A DNA stretch of 64,000 nt from Kaistella treverensis (GTDB taxonomy: Bacteria > Bacteroidota > Bacteroidia > Flavobacteriales > Weeksellaceae), in the NCBI RefSeq assembly GCF_900114045.1, contig NZ_FORQ01000005.1, forward strand, positions 1-64,000, written 5' to 3'. Each line of letters starts with the position of its first letter. Positions within the stretch are counted from its first letter, which is position 1. Shown piece after piece: positions 1-8,403 of the stretch. The position numbers and the translations under genes were made by a program. Under the pieces are notes generated by a model that was not told where the DNA came from, made no database searches, and was given only the letters and a program-made list of their open reading frames with translations.

Positions 1-90
1 AAGTAAATTCCATCGTTTGGTTTCCATAATTTTCATTTATGGAAATGTTATTATTAGATTTCATTTGTTTGAGGCGTTTTTTTTAAAATG

Positions 91-180
91 TCGTATAACG
101 TCGGGGCATTGCCGAAGGATCGGCAAATAGCTCAGGCCTAAGCCCTGGAGCCGATCTTTTGGCAATGCCTTGTTATCTGA
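91..180. repeat. attC-like (integron-type) imperfect hairpin
   Basis: The outer boxes TATAAC (94-99) and GTTAT (172-176) are inverted. Inside them GGCATTGCC (105-113) pairs perfectly with GGCAATGCC (161-169), then an unpaired bulge (GAAG against TTTT), then GATCGGC (118-124) pairs with GCCGATC (150-156), with a 25-nt apical part. This bulged, nested architecture of about 80 nt is that of integron attC sites, which fold as single strands and are cut next to the conserved GTT. The boxes match the canonical R'/R'' consensus only partly. A tyrosine recombinase gene starts about 530 bp downstream. An ordinary terminator is less likely because no T-run follows the hairpin directly. Confidence 0.6.
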
Positions 181-299
181 TTTTTTGTTTTTTATTCACT
201 CTCCTAATCTACAAAAAATTTCCAGTTTTGATTCCGAAAATGTAGGTTTTAATTCATTTTAATATTTTGCAAAATACAGCTTTGCGAGGTTTAAAAATG

Positions 300-534
300 A
301 AAACGGAAAATAAAAAAGGTCAAAAATGTTCTGAGTGAAATCACCCAAAATTTGCCTAATCATTGCCTTTCTGAAAATTTTCGGGTAACTTAGCCAAACT
401 TAACAGCGAGTATTCGCTTTGAAAGTGAAACTTTCAGACAAAGTCCTCTTTGTAAGTTTGCCAGCGAAATCATTCTTATTTTGCTTTCACTCCGAACATT
501 TTTACCCTTAAAATTCAATTAAATTTTCCGTTTA
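300..534. repeat. Long nested imperfect inverted repeat
   Basis: The left arm (300-340) and right arm (485-534) are inverted copies. AAACGGAAAAT (301-311) matches the complement of 523-533, and the stretch at 318-340 matches the complement of 485-506 with about one substitution and one insertion. Between them lie further inverted segments: GCCAAACTTA near 393 against TAAGTTTGCC near 462, and the small hairpin GAAAGT-GAA-ACTTTC near 421. No open reading frame was found inside. It could be a recombination site, a MITE-like remnant or a structured RNA; the sequence alone does not decide. Confidence 0.55.
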
Positions 535-708
535 AAACCACATTTTTGAGATAAAAATTGCAGATAACTCTCAAATATACGCAACTTTTCCATTCCACAA
601 AAATTAATAATTAGGGTGAAAATCACGTATACAGCGGTTTCTTTTTATTCTAAGTTTGCAGTTATGTAAAATGCGCATCTCCAACTATTTTAAATACGCA
701 ACCTAATT

Positions 709-1794
709 ATGGCAACGCTCCCACTCGTTTTCGATAAAAAATATTTTACTCCACGCGAAGGTTCTCATCGCAATAAAAATGTCATCTTCCTCCAATTTTA
801 TAACGACATTGATATGGTCCGAATGCTTAAAAGCACGACAAAATGCCAATGGTCGCAAACCCAAAAATCCTGGCATGTTCCTGATAACACCGCGAACCGG
901 GAACTTTTCGGCCTGCCGCCAAAAATGGTGGGCAAAGAAGTGCTTCAAAAAATTCATCCTGTTAATCTTGCTGAATTTCAAAAATACCAGGACCAGCTCG
1001 TGCTCAAAGGTTTCAGCTACAACACCCTGCGTGTCTACTCGTTGGAATTCGCGCAACTTCTTTATGTGCTGAAATCTTTTCCCATAAAAGACCTTTCCAA
1101 AGAAAAACTTCAAAGCTATTTCCTTTATTGTCACAAAGAGTTGCACCTCTCTGAAAACCAAATTCATAGCCGCATGAACGCGGTGAAATTCTATTTCGAA
1201 AAAGTGCTGCACCAGGAAAAAATATTTTTCGATATTCCGCGCCCGAAAAAGCCTCACTTGCTTCCTAAAGCACTCAACACCTCCGAAATAAAAAAAATTC
1301 TGCACGTCACAGAAAACCCAAAGCATAAACTGATTTTACAACTCTGCTACGGCATGGGATTGCGCGTGAGCGAAATCGTAAACCTCAAAATTGCACATGT
1401 TGATTCCCACAGCATGAAAGTGCTTATCGCTGCGGCGAAAGGAAAAAAAGACCGCTATGTGAACTTGCCACAAACTGTGCTGGATGATTTGAGGCTTTAT
1501 TACCGCGCTTTTAAACCCGAAATATATTTGTTCGAGGGCCATGGCGGCGGACAATACTCGGTGCGGAGCGCACAGGCAGTTTTCAAAAATGCCATGAATA
1601 AAGCGCGGATAAGAAAAACTGTCGGCATCCACAGTTTGCGCCATTCCTACGCCACGCACCTGCTGGAATACGGCACTGACATCTCGCTGATTCAGAAACT
1701 CCTCGGCCACAACGACATTAAGACGACGCTAAGCTATACGCAGGTCAGTAACCGTAGCGTGGCAAAAGTACAGTCGCCTTTGGATCAACTTTAA
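709..1794 (+). CDS. Tyrosine recombinase / site-specific integrase, IntI/XerD-like
   Basis: A 361-residue DNA strand-exchange enzyme. The catalytic domain (about 187-355) has the full set of tyrosine-recombinase residues: Arg219 in GMGLRVSE, Lys244 in a beta-hairpin KGKKDR, His308-x-x-Arg311 in HSLRH, His334 in LLGH, and nucleophile Tyr343 in SYTQV. Residues 85-170 form the SAM-like core-binding domain. Residues 1-70 are an extra N-terminal domain with an aromatic pattern (VIFLQFYNDIDMV, WSQTQKSWHVPD) that is typical of Bacteroidota integrases. The insertion that marks classical integron integrases between the Arg and HxxR boxes is absent. The gene stands alone downstream of an attC-like hairpin, which suggests an integron-like or cassette-mobilising role; a Xer-like housekeeping role is possible. 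The ATG at 709 is the first start in frame. Confidence 0.9.
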   Translation: MATLPLVFDKKYFTPREGSHRNKNVIFLQFYNDIDMVRMLKSTTKCQWSQTQKSWHVPDNTANRELFGLPPKMVGKEVLQKIHPVNLAEFQKYQDQLVLKGFSYNTLRVYSLEFAQLLYVLKSFPIKDLSKEKLQSYFLYCHKELHLSENQIHSRMNAVKFYFEKVLHQEKIFFDIPRPKKPHLLPKALNTSEIKKILHVTENPKHKLILQLCYGMGLRVSEIVNLKIAHVDSHSMKVLIAAAKGKKDRYVNLPQTVLDDLRLYYRAFKPEIYLFEGHGGGQYSVRSAQAVFKNAMNKARIRKTVGIHSLRHSYATHLLEYGTDISLIQKLLGHNDIKTTLSYTQVSNRSVAKVQSPLDQL

Positions 1795-2352
1795 AAAAAG
1801 GCTGTTTTAGGACCGAATTTTTTTTAGGAGCTAATCACGGTTTTGCATCCTTTGAAGATTTCGACCTGCTCTACGTTACAATTCCTCATTTCGGCACTCG
1901 CCGCTGCCGCGGCTCGCGCCTCATTCCGGGATTTCCACTGCGATCAGGGCTAGAGAAAGGTTGGTCATCTTTTCACCGGCAACGCAAAAAAATTAGCCGC
2001 TAAAAGAGGCAATTTTTGAAAAATGCAAAAAAAGAAAAAAAGGGCTTTTTAGCGGCGAAAAAACAAAGTTCAAGAAGAAGTATGATCCAAAATAAGCCTC
2101 CTAACTTCATTATTAAAAATTACCGCTTCAAATGGCAATTTTTTTCAAAATCTAAAAGCAAAAAAAACATGTGTTTAACTCCATATTTTTTCTAAATCAA
2201 AAAACGTAAAAAAATGCTCATTTAGCAGCATATTTTTTTAAAACGATTTGCCTACAGAATTTTACAAGAACTACGCTACAACTAGTCTTTTCGACGCTCG
2301 CTTCGCTCGCGCACCTCCCACTTCAAAACCGAAAAAAACAATGTATTAACAA
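1795..2352. repeat. Gene-free spacer packed with short dispersed repeats
   Basis: No credible gene was found. The stretch holds about six copies of the A-tract/core/T-tract motif: near 1792-1826 (core GGCTGTTTTAGGACC), 1987-2017 (inverted), 2036-2064, 2114-2146, 2161-2191 and 2209-2243 (core TGCTCATTTAGCAGCA). It also has two GC-richer blocks, 1860-1945 (containing GGGATTTCCACTGCGATCAG) and 2285-2325 (CGCTCGCTTCGCTCGCG). Such piled-up repeats beside an integrase suggest a hot spot of insertion or decay. Confidence 0.5.
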
Positions 2353-2383
2353 CAAAAAAATCTCCACCAAAGGCAGAGATTTA
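2353..2383 (-). terminator. Terminator of the 458-residue parvulin gene
   Basis: On the minus strand AAATCTC pairs with GAGATTT around an 11-nt loop. A run of seven T residues follows, just downstream of the stop codon at 2387. Confidence 0.75.
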
Positions 2384-2386
2384 TTT

Positions 2387-3763
2387 TTAATTCGGAGCGT
2401 TTTGCTTCCGGATGTCGGTTTTAAAAGTGCAGTCTTTATATCGGTCGTTGATGGAAATAAAAATGCTCGGCAGTTTTTCTTTCACCCATTTTTCTACCAT
2501 CTCGTTTTTCTTTTTATTCAGCGCCATTTGCTTAATCCGGTCGTAATCCGTGGCGATATCCAGCTGGTGCGCTGCGATCACGTCATCCACTTTTACAATG
2601 CTGACGGTCTTGCGCTCCTGCGCTGCAGTGTCCTGGAAAACATCGGTGATGTCACCTTTGTTCAAACCTGCAATCTGGTAAGAAATGGTCGGTGGCAGAT
2701 TCAATTTTTCAATTTTATCAGATCCGTCTTCCGGCGAGGTCATGATTCCTGCATTAAATTTCGTTTGCTTGTCATCAGAAAAACGGAACGCCGCGTCTTT
2801 AAAGCTTAATTTCCCTTCTATAATTAAAGTTCGGATGCTGTCCAGCTCTTTTTTCGCTGCCGCGATTTCTTCCTCGTTTGGTTCGGCTTTCAAAAGAATG
2901 TGGCGCGCGTCGTAATTTTTACCGCTTTTTTTCACAAGCTGAATCAGGTGATACCCAAAATCTGATTCTACAGGCTCGGAAATTTCACCTTCCGCCAAAT
3001 TCAGCGCTGCAGCTTCAAACTGTTTTACCATTTTCCCTTTCGAAATATTGGTGTACAAACCACCTTTCGAAGCAGAGCCCGGATCATCGGAATAAATTCT
3101 TGCCTGACTTTCAAAAGATTCACCTGCAAGAATGTCCTGTTTGATTTTATTCAGCTTTCCGATGATTTCATCTTTATGAGCAGTCGTAAGTTTCGGATAC
3201 ATGGTGATTTGCGAAAGCGAAACCTCATCTTTTACCGCCGGCAGCTGAAATTTGAACGTGTTGTAGAAGTCGGTTACCTCATTTGGAGTAACGTCGGCTT
3301 TTTCGGTAATTCTCGCAAATTTGCTCTGTCCGTAATAATTGTCAGTATCAATTTTTTCGATGGCATTTTTCATCTCGTACGAGGTACGGAATTTATATTG
3401 CGCCAACATTGTTTTTTCGTCCGGAAACTGCCCTAAAATCTGGTTGTATTTCTGGTTCGCATTTTCTTTCAGCATTGCAGAACGGTTTTCAATCAAGGTA
3501 TCGCGTTTTGCTTCGTAGATCAAAAGTTTGTTGTTTACAATACTTTCCACGAAATCGCAGCGATTCGGCACCGCGCCACCCTGCAGTTTTGCATAGTTCG
3601 CCTGCTCTGCGATATCAGATTCCAAAATAATTTCGTCACCAACCACCACAGCGATTCCGTCGACCAAATCACCCGCTTTCAACGTAGATTGCGCCTGGAT
3701 TGTGATGCCGAAAAACACCATCAGTACGGTGAGTAGAAAAATATTTTTAATGTTCTTGTTCAT
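2387..3763 (-). CDS. SurA-like peptidyl-prolyl cis-trans isomerase with two parvulin domains
   Basis: A periplasmic chaperone of 458 residues for outer-membrane proteins. The signal peptide is residues 1-24, ending ITIQAQ. A SurA N-terminal domain follows (about 30-170, VDGIAVVVGDEIILESDI), then two rotamase domains (about 180-278, with SDDPGSASKGG and DFGYHLIQL, and about 284-390, with ARHILLKAEP). The family isomerises prolyl bonds and holds unfolded beta-barrel proteins during transport to the BAM complex. A second parvulin gene lies 65 bp upstream on the same strand, so co-transcription is likely. A Bacteroidota -7 box TAATTTTG is present on the minus strand at 3791-3784, so the gene may also have its own promoter. 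Confidence 0.9.
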   Translation of the reverse strand: MNKNIKNIFLLTVLMVFFGITIQAQSTLKAGDLVDGIAVVVGDEIILESDIAEQANYAKLQGGAVPNRCDFVESIVNNKLLIYEAKRDTLIENRSAMLKENANQKYNQILGQFPDEKTMLAQYKFRTSYEMKNAIEKIDTDNYYGQSKFARITEKADVTPNEVTDFYNTFKFQLPAVKDEVSLSQITMYPKLTTAHKDEIIGKLNKIKQDILAGESFESQARIYSDDPGSASKGGLYTNISKGKMVKQFEAAALNLAEGEISEPVESDFGYHLIQLVKKSGKNYDARHILLKAEPNEEEIAAAKKELDSIRTLIIEGKLSFKDAAFRFSDDKQTKFNAGIMTSPEDGSDKIEKLNLPPTISYQIAGLNKGDITDVFQDTAAQERKTVSIVKVDDVIAAHQLDIATDYDRIKQMALNKKKNEMVEKWVKEKLPSIFISINDRYKDCTFKTDIRKQNAPN

Positions 3764-3828
3764 ATCTAATTTTTAGGGACTTGCAAAATTATCATTCTAA
3801 TCGAAATAATCTGCATTTTTTATTATAA

Positions 3829-5658
3829 TTATTTCTTAAAGTTCTTCTCCAAATCCTTCATAAATTCGGGCTGAACGGTGATTTTCGTCTTCGCTTTCTG
3901 CGTTGCAATAATCTCATTCATCTTCTGCTCGTTCACCGCATCTTTTATTTCTTCAATGGCGTCCTGCTGAGACATTTGCTCCGGCGCCAAAATTTTATCA
4001 ATTGCAATGACCAAAGTTCTTACGCCAACTTCAGCTTTAAAAACTCCGGTTTTAAACGGCACTTTATATTTCGTGAAAACTTCGGCTTCTTTTGACATTT
4101 CACCCGTTTCGAAAGCCACCAAAACCTGCTTCTGATCGTTCAGTTTTCCGGCATATTTGGTTTTTAAGGCTTCCCAGCCTTTTAAGGTTTTAATCTCTTT
4201 CGAAATTTCTTTAACCAACTTCGGATCGGCAACAATGGCCACGCGGCCGTCTGCCCTTTCGCCCCACATAAATTTGCTCTTGTTCTGGTTGTAATATTCG
4301 GTGAGCCATTCCGGGTGTTTCGCGATTTCTTCGGAAAGATATTTGGTTAAAATAAAATCCGAATACAATCCTTTTTTAAATTCAGCCAGCTGCGCTTTTA
4401 CTTCTTTTATTTCAGTAAAATTCTGGCTGTAAATACGCAGTAAATCCTGAGAATTTACATTGGTTAAAGCTTCAGACCACATGGTGGGCGAAAGTTTTGC
4501 AGCTTCCGCTTTTTTGTCGCCAAGCATTTTGCGCAAATCTCCAACTGTGATTTTCTGCCCCTTATATTGGTATAAAATTTCAGAATCTTTAGCTGCGGCA
4601 AAGTTCGCATACGATTTTTTTACCTGCTGAAAGGCCGGAAATTCTTTAAATGTCGCATCGCTTTTCAGGTATTCAATCATTTTATCCTGCACCAGTTCCG
4701 CATACAGCGTACTGTTCATTTCGCGCAGTAAAAAATCGCGATTCTTTTCATTTAAAACATAAGGATCTACGCTGTACAGATTGAAAACGTAATAATTGTC
4801 GTTGTACAAAACCGGTTCCGGCGTATAATAACCTGCTTTCTGACCTTTGAAAAGTTCGTAAACTTCATTAGGTAAAGTTGGTGAACCCAGGATTACACCG
4901 CCGTTTTGCTTTTCATTTTCGTTCGCACCGTATAATTTAGCGACTTCCTGAAAACTTTTTCCGGCTTTTAAATCCGCATAAATTTTTTGCTGCAATTCGG
5001 ATGCATTTTCATTTTTTGGAAAAGTAATCGTGCCGAAAACCAAATAACCCAAACTTGGCCGCGAGTTCAGAACTTTAGCAAAACCAACATAAGACGGCGT
5101 ATCGAAAAACTTCGTGTACGTATTGTTCGGGGCGGTTTTCACCTCGTTGTACATCAGATTGTCCAGACTTCCGGGTTTGATGTAAAGCGCTTTTCCACTG
5201 CCCTGCGTGTATTTGGTAATGGCCTCTTCCATCGTCAGCTTTCCGGCTTTCACATCGTTGTAAACCTGCTGATAATTATTGGTGTCGCCAGCTTTTTTCT
5301 CTAAGATAAAAACCTGGACTTCCTTTTCGGTTTGGTTGTCTTTGATATAACCATTCAAAATCGGATCGATGACCTGAGATGGAAAGAAAAATTTGCTGCG
5401 TAATTCTGCCTCCTTTTCGGCCATTTTTTCCCGGAAACTTGCCAAAGTATCAGCTTTTTTCTCCGCTGCAAACTGCTGGAACAAATGGAAATTCTGGGTA
5501 GAAGCGATGGTTTTTTCAATTCCGGCATTTTCCAGGCCATATTTGTATTCGGTTTTAAATTGGTTCAGCGAAATACTGTCGTTCCCGATGATCATATATT
5601 GCGCAGAAAGCGTGCTGGCAAGACCAAACAGTGCAACGAAGCCAAAAAATTTATTCAT
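3829..5658 (-). CDS. PpiC-type peptidyl-prolyl isomerase, periplasmic chaperone
   Basis: 609 residues with a signal peptide (1-19, ending TLSAQ). A SurA-like helical part follows, with a parvulin-type domain around 200-310 (VFGTITFPKN, GGVILGSPTLPNEVYELF, PEPVLYNDNYYVFNLYSVDP). The long C-terminal part is rich in helices and charged residues and probably binds clients. It differs from the downstream 458-residue protein in having one recognisable rotamase domain and a longer tail. The pair probably shares the work of folding outer-membrane or secreted proteins; this is inferred from family and adjacency. Catalytic isomerase activity is uncertain because the parvulin domain is divergent. Confidence 0.85.
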   Translation of the reverse strand: MNKFFGFVALFGLASTLSAQYMIIGNDSISLNQFKTEYKYGLENAGIEKTIASTQNFHLFQQFAAEKKADTLASFREKMAEKEAELRSKFFFPSQVIDPILNGYIKDNQTEKEVQVFILEKKAGDTNNYQQVYNDVKAGKLTMEEAITKYTQGSGKALYIKPGSLDNLMYNEVKTAPNNTYTKFFDTPSYVGFAKVLNSRPSLGYLVFGTITFPKNENASELQQKIYADLKAGKSFQEVAKLYGANENEKQNGGVILGSPTLPNEVYELFKGQKAGYYTPEPVLYNDNYYVFNLYSVDPYVLNEKNRDFLLREMNSTLYAELVQDKMIEYLKSDATFKEFPAFQQVKKSYANFAAAKDSEILYQYKGQKITVGDLRKMLGDKKAEAAKLSPTMWSEALTNVNSQDLLRIYSQNFTEIKEVKAQLAEFKKGLYSDFILTKYLSEEIAKHPEWLTEYYNQNKSKFMWGERADGRVAIVADPKLVKEISKEIKTLKGWEALKTKYAGKLNDQKQVLVAFETGEMSKEAEVFTKYKVPFKTGVFKAEVGVRTLVIAIDKILAPEQMSQQDAIEEIKDAVNEQKMNEIIATQKAKTKITVQPEFMKDLEKNFKK

Positions 5659-5686
5659 ATATTCTTTCTTAATTAAATTTAAAACA

Positions 5687-5717
5687 GAAAAAATGCTGTT
5701 TTAGCAGGTAAAATTTA
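5687..5717. repeat. Dispersed A/T-flanked hairpin motif, copy
   Basis: An A-run, then TGCTG-TTTTAG-CAG, then a T-rich arm. It lies between the PfkB gene stop and the parvulin gene start, both on the minus strand. Confidence 0.6.
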
Positions 5718-5747
5718 TCTTTTAAAGATGCAGATTGTTGCGGAAGG

Positions 5748-6668
5748 TTAAACTTCAACTTCAAAAGCGGTTAATTCTTTAAAATCCTGGATTCTAGTTG
5801 TCATTTCACTTTGCGTAACTTCCTGCAGTCTGTCCGTCCCGAATTTTTCCACCGCGAATGACGCCATTGCAGAACCAACAATCAGTGCAGATTTCATGGT
5901 TTCAAAACTGAAGTTTTCTTTTTTCGCCAGATAAGCTGCAAAGCCGCCCGCGAAAGTGTCGCCCGCGCCGGTCGGGTCGAAAACTTCTTCCAGTGGCAAA
6001 GCCGGAATGGCGAAAATTTTGTCGTCACCGAAAAGCAAAGCACCGTGTTCTCCTTTTTTAATGATGACAAACTGCGGTCCCATTTTGTGGATTTTTTTCG
6101 CAGCTTTAACCAGAGAATATTCTCCAGTCAGCTGGCGCGCTTCTTCATCATTAATGGTAATAACGTCGGTTTTACCGATGATTTTCACCAAAAGATCCCA
6201 GGCGGTATCCATCCAGAAATTCATGGTGTCTAAAATCACCAATTTCGGTCGCGCTTCCATTTTTTCCAAAACTGAAAGTTGCACTCCGGGATGCAGATTT
6301 CCCAAAAGTAAAATCTCTGCGTCCTGCATCGATTCGGGAATTTTCGGTTCGAAATTTTCCAGCACGTTAACTTCGGTAACCAAAGTGTCGCGGGAATTCA
6401 AATCGTTGTGATATTTTCCGCTCCAAAAGAAGGTTTTTCCGTCTTTTACAATTTCCAGTCCTTCAATGTTGATGCCGCGGTCGGTCAGCATATCAAGGTC
6501 TTTTTGCGGAAAATCGCCACCGACTACAGAAACAATGCCGGATTCTACATTTAAAATGGAGGAAGTTAAACTGATATAGGTAGCGGCACCGCCCAGAATT
6601 TTGTCGGTTTTCCCAAATGGAGTTTCGATCGCATCGAAGGCAACAGAGCCCACAACTAATAATTTCAT
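5748..6668 (-). CDS. PfkB-family (ribokinase-like) sugar or nucleoside kinase
   Basis: 306 residues, full length for the family. It has the N-terminal substrate-binding glycines (LGGAATY, 25-31) and the C-terminal PfkB signature DPTGAGDTFAGGF (231-243), in which Asp237 is the catalytic base and GAGD forms the anion hole. Enzymes of this family transfer the gamma-phosphate of ATP to a hydroxyl of a sugar or nucleoside. The exact substrate cannot be read from sequence; adenosine kinase-like and ribokinase-like members are both possible. The gene follows gldD by 20 bp and mutY further upstream, so it is probably the last gene of a mutY-gldD-pfkB transcript. It is cytoplasmic, with no signal peptide. 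Confidence 0.88.
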   Translation of the reverse strand: MKLLVVGSVAFDAIETPFGKTDKILGGAATYISLTSSILNVESGIVSVVGGDFPQKDLDMLTDRGINIEGLEIVKDGKTFFWSGKYHNDLNSRDTLVTEVNVLENFEPKIPESMQDAEILLLGNLHPGVQLSVLEKMEARPKLVILDTMNFWMDTAWDLLVKIIGKTDVITINDEEARQLTGEYSLVKAAKKIHKMGPQFVIIKKGEHGALLFGDDKIFAIPALPLEEVFDPTGAGDTFAGGFAAYLAKKENFSFETMKSALIVGSAMASFAVEKFGTDRLQEVTQSEMTTRIQDFKELTAFEVEV

Positions 6669-6688
6669 ATAATTTCTTTTATTCTATT

Positions 6689-7243
6689 TTATTTCCACTC
6701 GAAAGTATCGATCAAGTGAAGTAAGTCTTTTTTAATATAATCTACCGCCGGCGCCAGAGAATCTGGTTTTGGCCGCGAATTGAAATAGAGATTTGCCGTA
6801 ACGTAATGACGCGTAGAATCTGTCACGAAAAACTGCAGATTGCTCGCCGTAGGACCTTTCAGCTCATAAAAATTGCCGTACACCTTACGTTCCGGATAGC
6901 TGAAAGATTTGGTATCGATGGCGCTGGCTTTTATGGTATGTTCGTAAACCATTTTCTCGGATTCCTTCACGTGACGGTCGAAATCGTTTTTTATGGGAAA
7001 ATAGGTCACAAAAACTTTGGCTTTCATCGCCGGATATTCTATGTAATACCAGCACGGCTGTTTCGCGTCGCGCACTGTTGCAAAAGTCGAATAATCGAAA
7101 GAAAAATTGCACGGGGAGATGAAAGTCTGGTATTTAGCTTCCGGATATTCCAGCCGAAGTTCACCTGAAGGTTTTGGTTTTGGGTCTTCCGCACAGGAAA
7201 ACAAAACGAATCCTAAAAAAGTGAAAATGAGTTTTTTAAACAT
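6689..7243 (-). CDS. gldD: Gliding motility lipoprotein GldD
   Basis: A 184-residue lipoprotein with a lipobox ending FSCAED, so Cys17 is the probable lipidated residue. The body matches the GldD family: the opening LRLEYPEAKYQ, then a CNFSFDYS stretch and CWYYIEYPAMKAKVFVTYFPI. GldD is essential for gliding and for type IX secretion in Flavobacterium johnsoniae; its biochemical role is unknown. In F. johnsoniae gldE lies beside gldD, but here the neighbours are mutY and a PfkB kinase and no gldE is visible. Type IX secretion is independently suggested by the sorting domain of the protein at 26689. Confidence 0.92.
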   Translation of the reverse strand: MFKKLIFTFLGFVLFSCAEDPKPKPSGELRLEYPEAKYQTFISPCNFSFDYSTFATVRDAKQPCWYYIEYPAMKAKVFVTYFPIKNDFDRHVKESEKMVYEHTIKASAIDTKSFSYPERKVYGNFYELKGPTASNLQFFVTDSTRHYVTANLYFNSRPKPDSLAPAVDYIKKDLLHLIDTFEWK

Positions 7244-7307
7244 TGCGCAAAAATACGAATTACTTTTAAATTTAAAGTACCAATATATGGAGTGATTTCG
7301 GGAAAAT

Positions 7308-8357
7308 TTAAACCATTTCGGTTTGCTGAAATATCCCCTCTAAAAAATTCTGTAAAGGTTTCGGGAAAGATTTTTGCTGCGCTTCTTCAGCTGAAATTAA
7401 AAAATATCCTTCTTTAGCGGCAAATTTTTGTAAAATCTGCAAAGACGGAAGTTGAATATGATCGAAAGTGATTGTCAGGTTTTTATGTGTGAGCTTATGA
7501 AAAACCGTTTTCTGAGAAATGAGAAATTCTGCCCATTCAGCGGGGATTTTTTCCGGAAATTCATACAGTTTTTTCCAGATGAAATCTTCTGCTCTCTGGC
7601 GGACTAAAAATGTTCCTTCGAATTCGACAAAGAAATATTTCAATTCCAAATCTGTAGCTTTTGTCTTTTTGGTTTTCACCGGAAAATCCTGAACTTTCGC
7701 CAGCTGAAATGCGAGACAGTCATCATTTAAAGGACAGCTTTCACAGAGCGGATTTTTCGGTTTGCAGATGGCGGAACCGAGATCCATCATCGCTTCATTA
7801 AAATGGCCGGCTTCGCCTGCGGGCATCATTTGCAAAGCCAATTGCGAAAAATAATCAAAAGCTTTCGAGCTGGAAACATCGAAATCATCGGCGAAAATCC
7901 GGGATAAAACGCGGTAAAAATTGCCATCTACAGCCGGAATATTTTCACCGAAACAAATACTGGAAATAGCGGCTGCGGTGTACTTTCCCACTCCTTTCAG
8001 GCTTAAAATATCTTCATATTTTTCGGGAAAATTGCCCTGAAAAGCGGTTAAAATTTGCTGCGCCGCGTGGTGTAAATTCAAAGCGCGTGAATAGTAACCT
8101 AAACCTTTCCAATACAATAGCACTTCATCGGTGGAAGCTTGCGCTAAAGTCTGCACATCGGGAAATCTTTGGATGAAACGGTTGTAGTGATTTAAACCCT
8201 GTTCGATGCGGGTTTGCTGAAAAATGATTTCACAGATCCAGATTTTGTATGGATCGTTGGTTTTTCGAAATGGCAAATCGCGTCCGTGGATGTGATACCA
8301 CCCGAGCAGCTTGCGACCAACGTGAAGAAAATCAGCATTTTGTTTTTTTGTTTTCAA
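7308..8357 (-). CDS. mutY: A/G-specific adenine DNA glycosylase MutY
   Basis: 349 residues. It removes adenine mispaired with 8-oxoguanine. The HhH-GPD domain holds the catalytic Glu43 (CEIIFQQTR), the helix-hairpin-helix LKGVGKYTAAA (120-130) and catalytic Asp144 (AVDGN). The 4Fe-4S loop is intact with Cys198, Cys205, Cys208 and Cys214 (spacing 6-2-5). The C-terminal part (about 230-345) is the NUDIX-like domain that senses 8-oxoG. The start codon lies only 47 bp from the HU gene start, in divergent orientation, so the HU promoter overlaps the beginning of mutY. The gene leads a probable operon with gldD and the PfkB kinase. Confidence 0.95.
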   Translation of the reverse strand: MKTKKQNADFLHVGRKLLGWYHIHGRDLPFRKTNDPYKIWICEIIFQQTRIEQGLNHYNRFIQRFPDVQTLAQASTDEVLLYWKGLGYYSRALNLHHAAQQILTAFQGNFPEKYEDILSLKGVGKYTAAAISSICFGENIPAVDGNFYRVLSRIFADDFDVSSSKAFDYFSQLALQMMPAGEAGHFNEAMMDLGSAICKPKNPLCESCPLNDDCLAFQLAKVQDFPVKTKKTKATDLELKYFFVEFEGTFLVRQRAEDFIWKKLYEFPEKIPAEWAEFLISQKTVFHKLTHKNLTITFDHIQLPSLQILQKFAAKEGYFLISAEEAQQKSFPKPLQNFLEGIFQQTEMV

Positions 8358-8375
8358 AAATAGTTATTATATTTG
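8347..8375 (+). promoter_or_regulatory. Bacteroidota promoter of the HU gene
   Basis: A -33 element TTTG (8347-8350), a 17-bp spacer, and a perfect -7 element TATATTTG (8368-8375). It gives a leader of about 25 nt before the HU start at 8404, and overlaps the first codons of mutY on the other strand. Confidence 0.75.
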
Positions 8376-8403
8376 CACACCAAAAATATAAATAAATAAA
8401 GGA

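Noticed and set aside
21-45. Hairpin TTTCCATAA / TTATGGAAA at the window start
   Set aside because: It has a 9-bp AT-rich stem with no T-tail and no context, because the upstream gene is outside the window.
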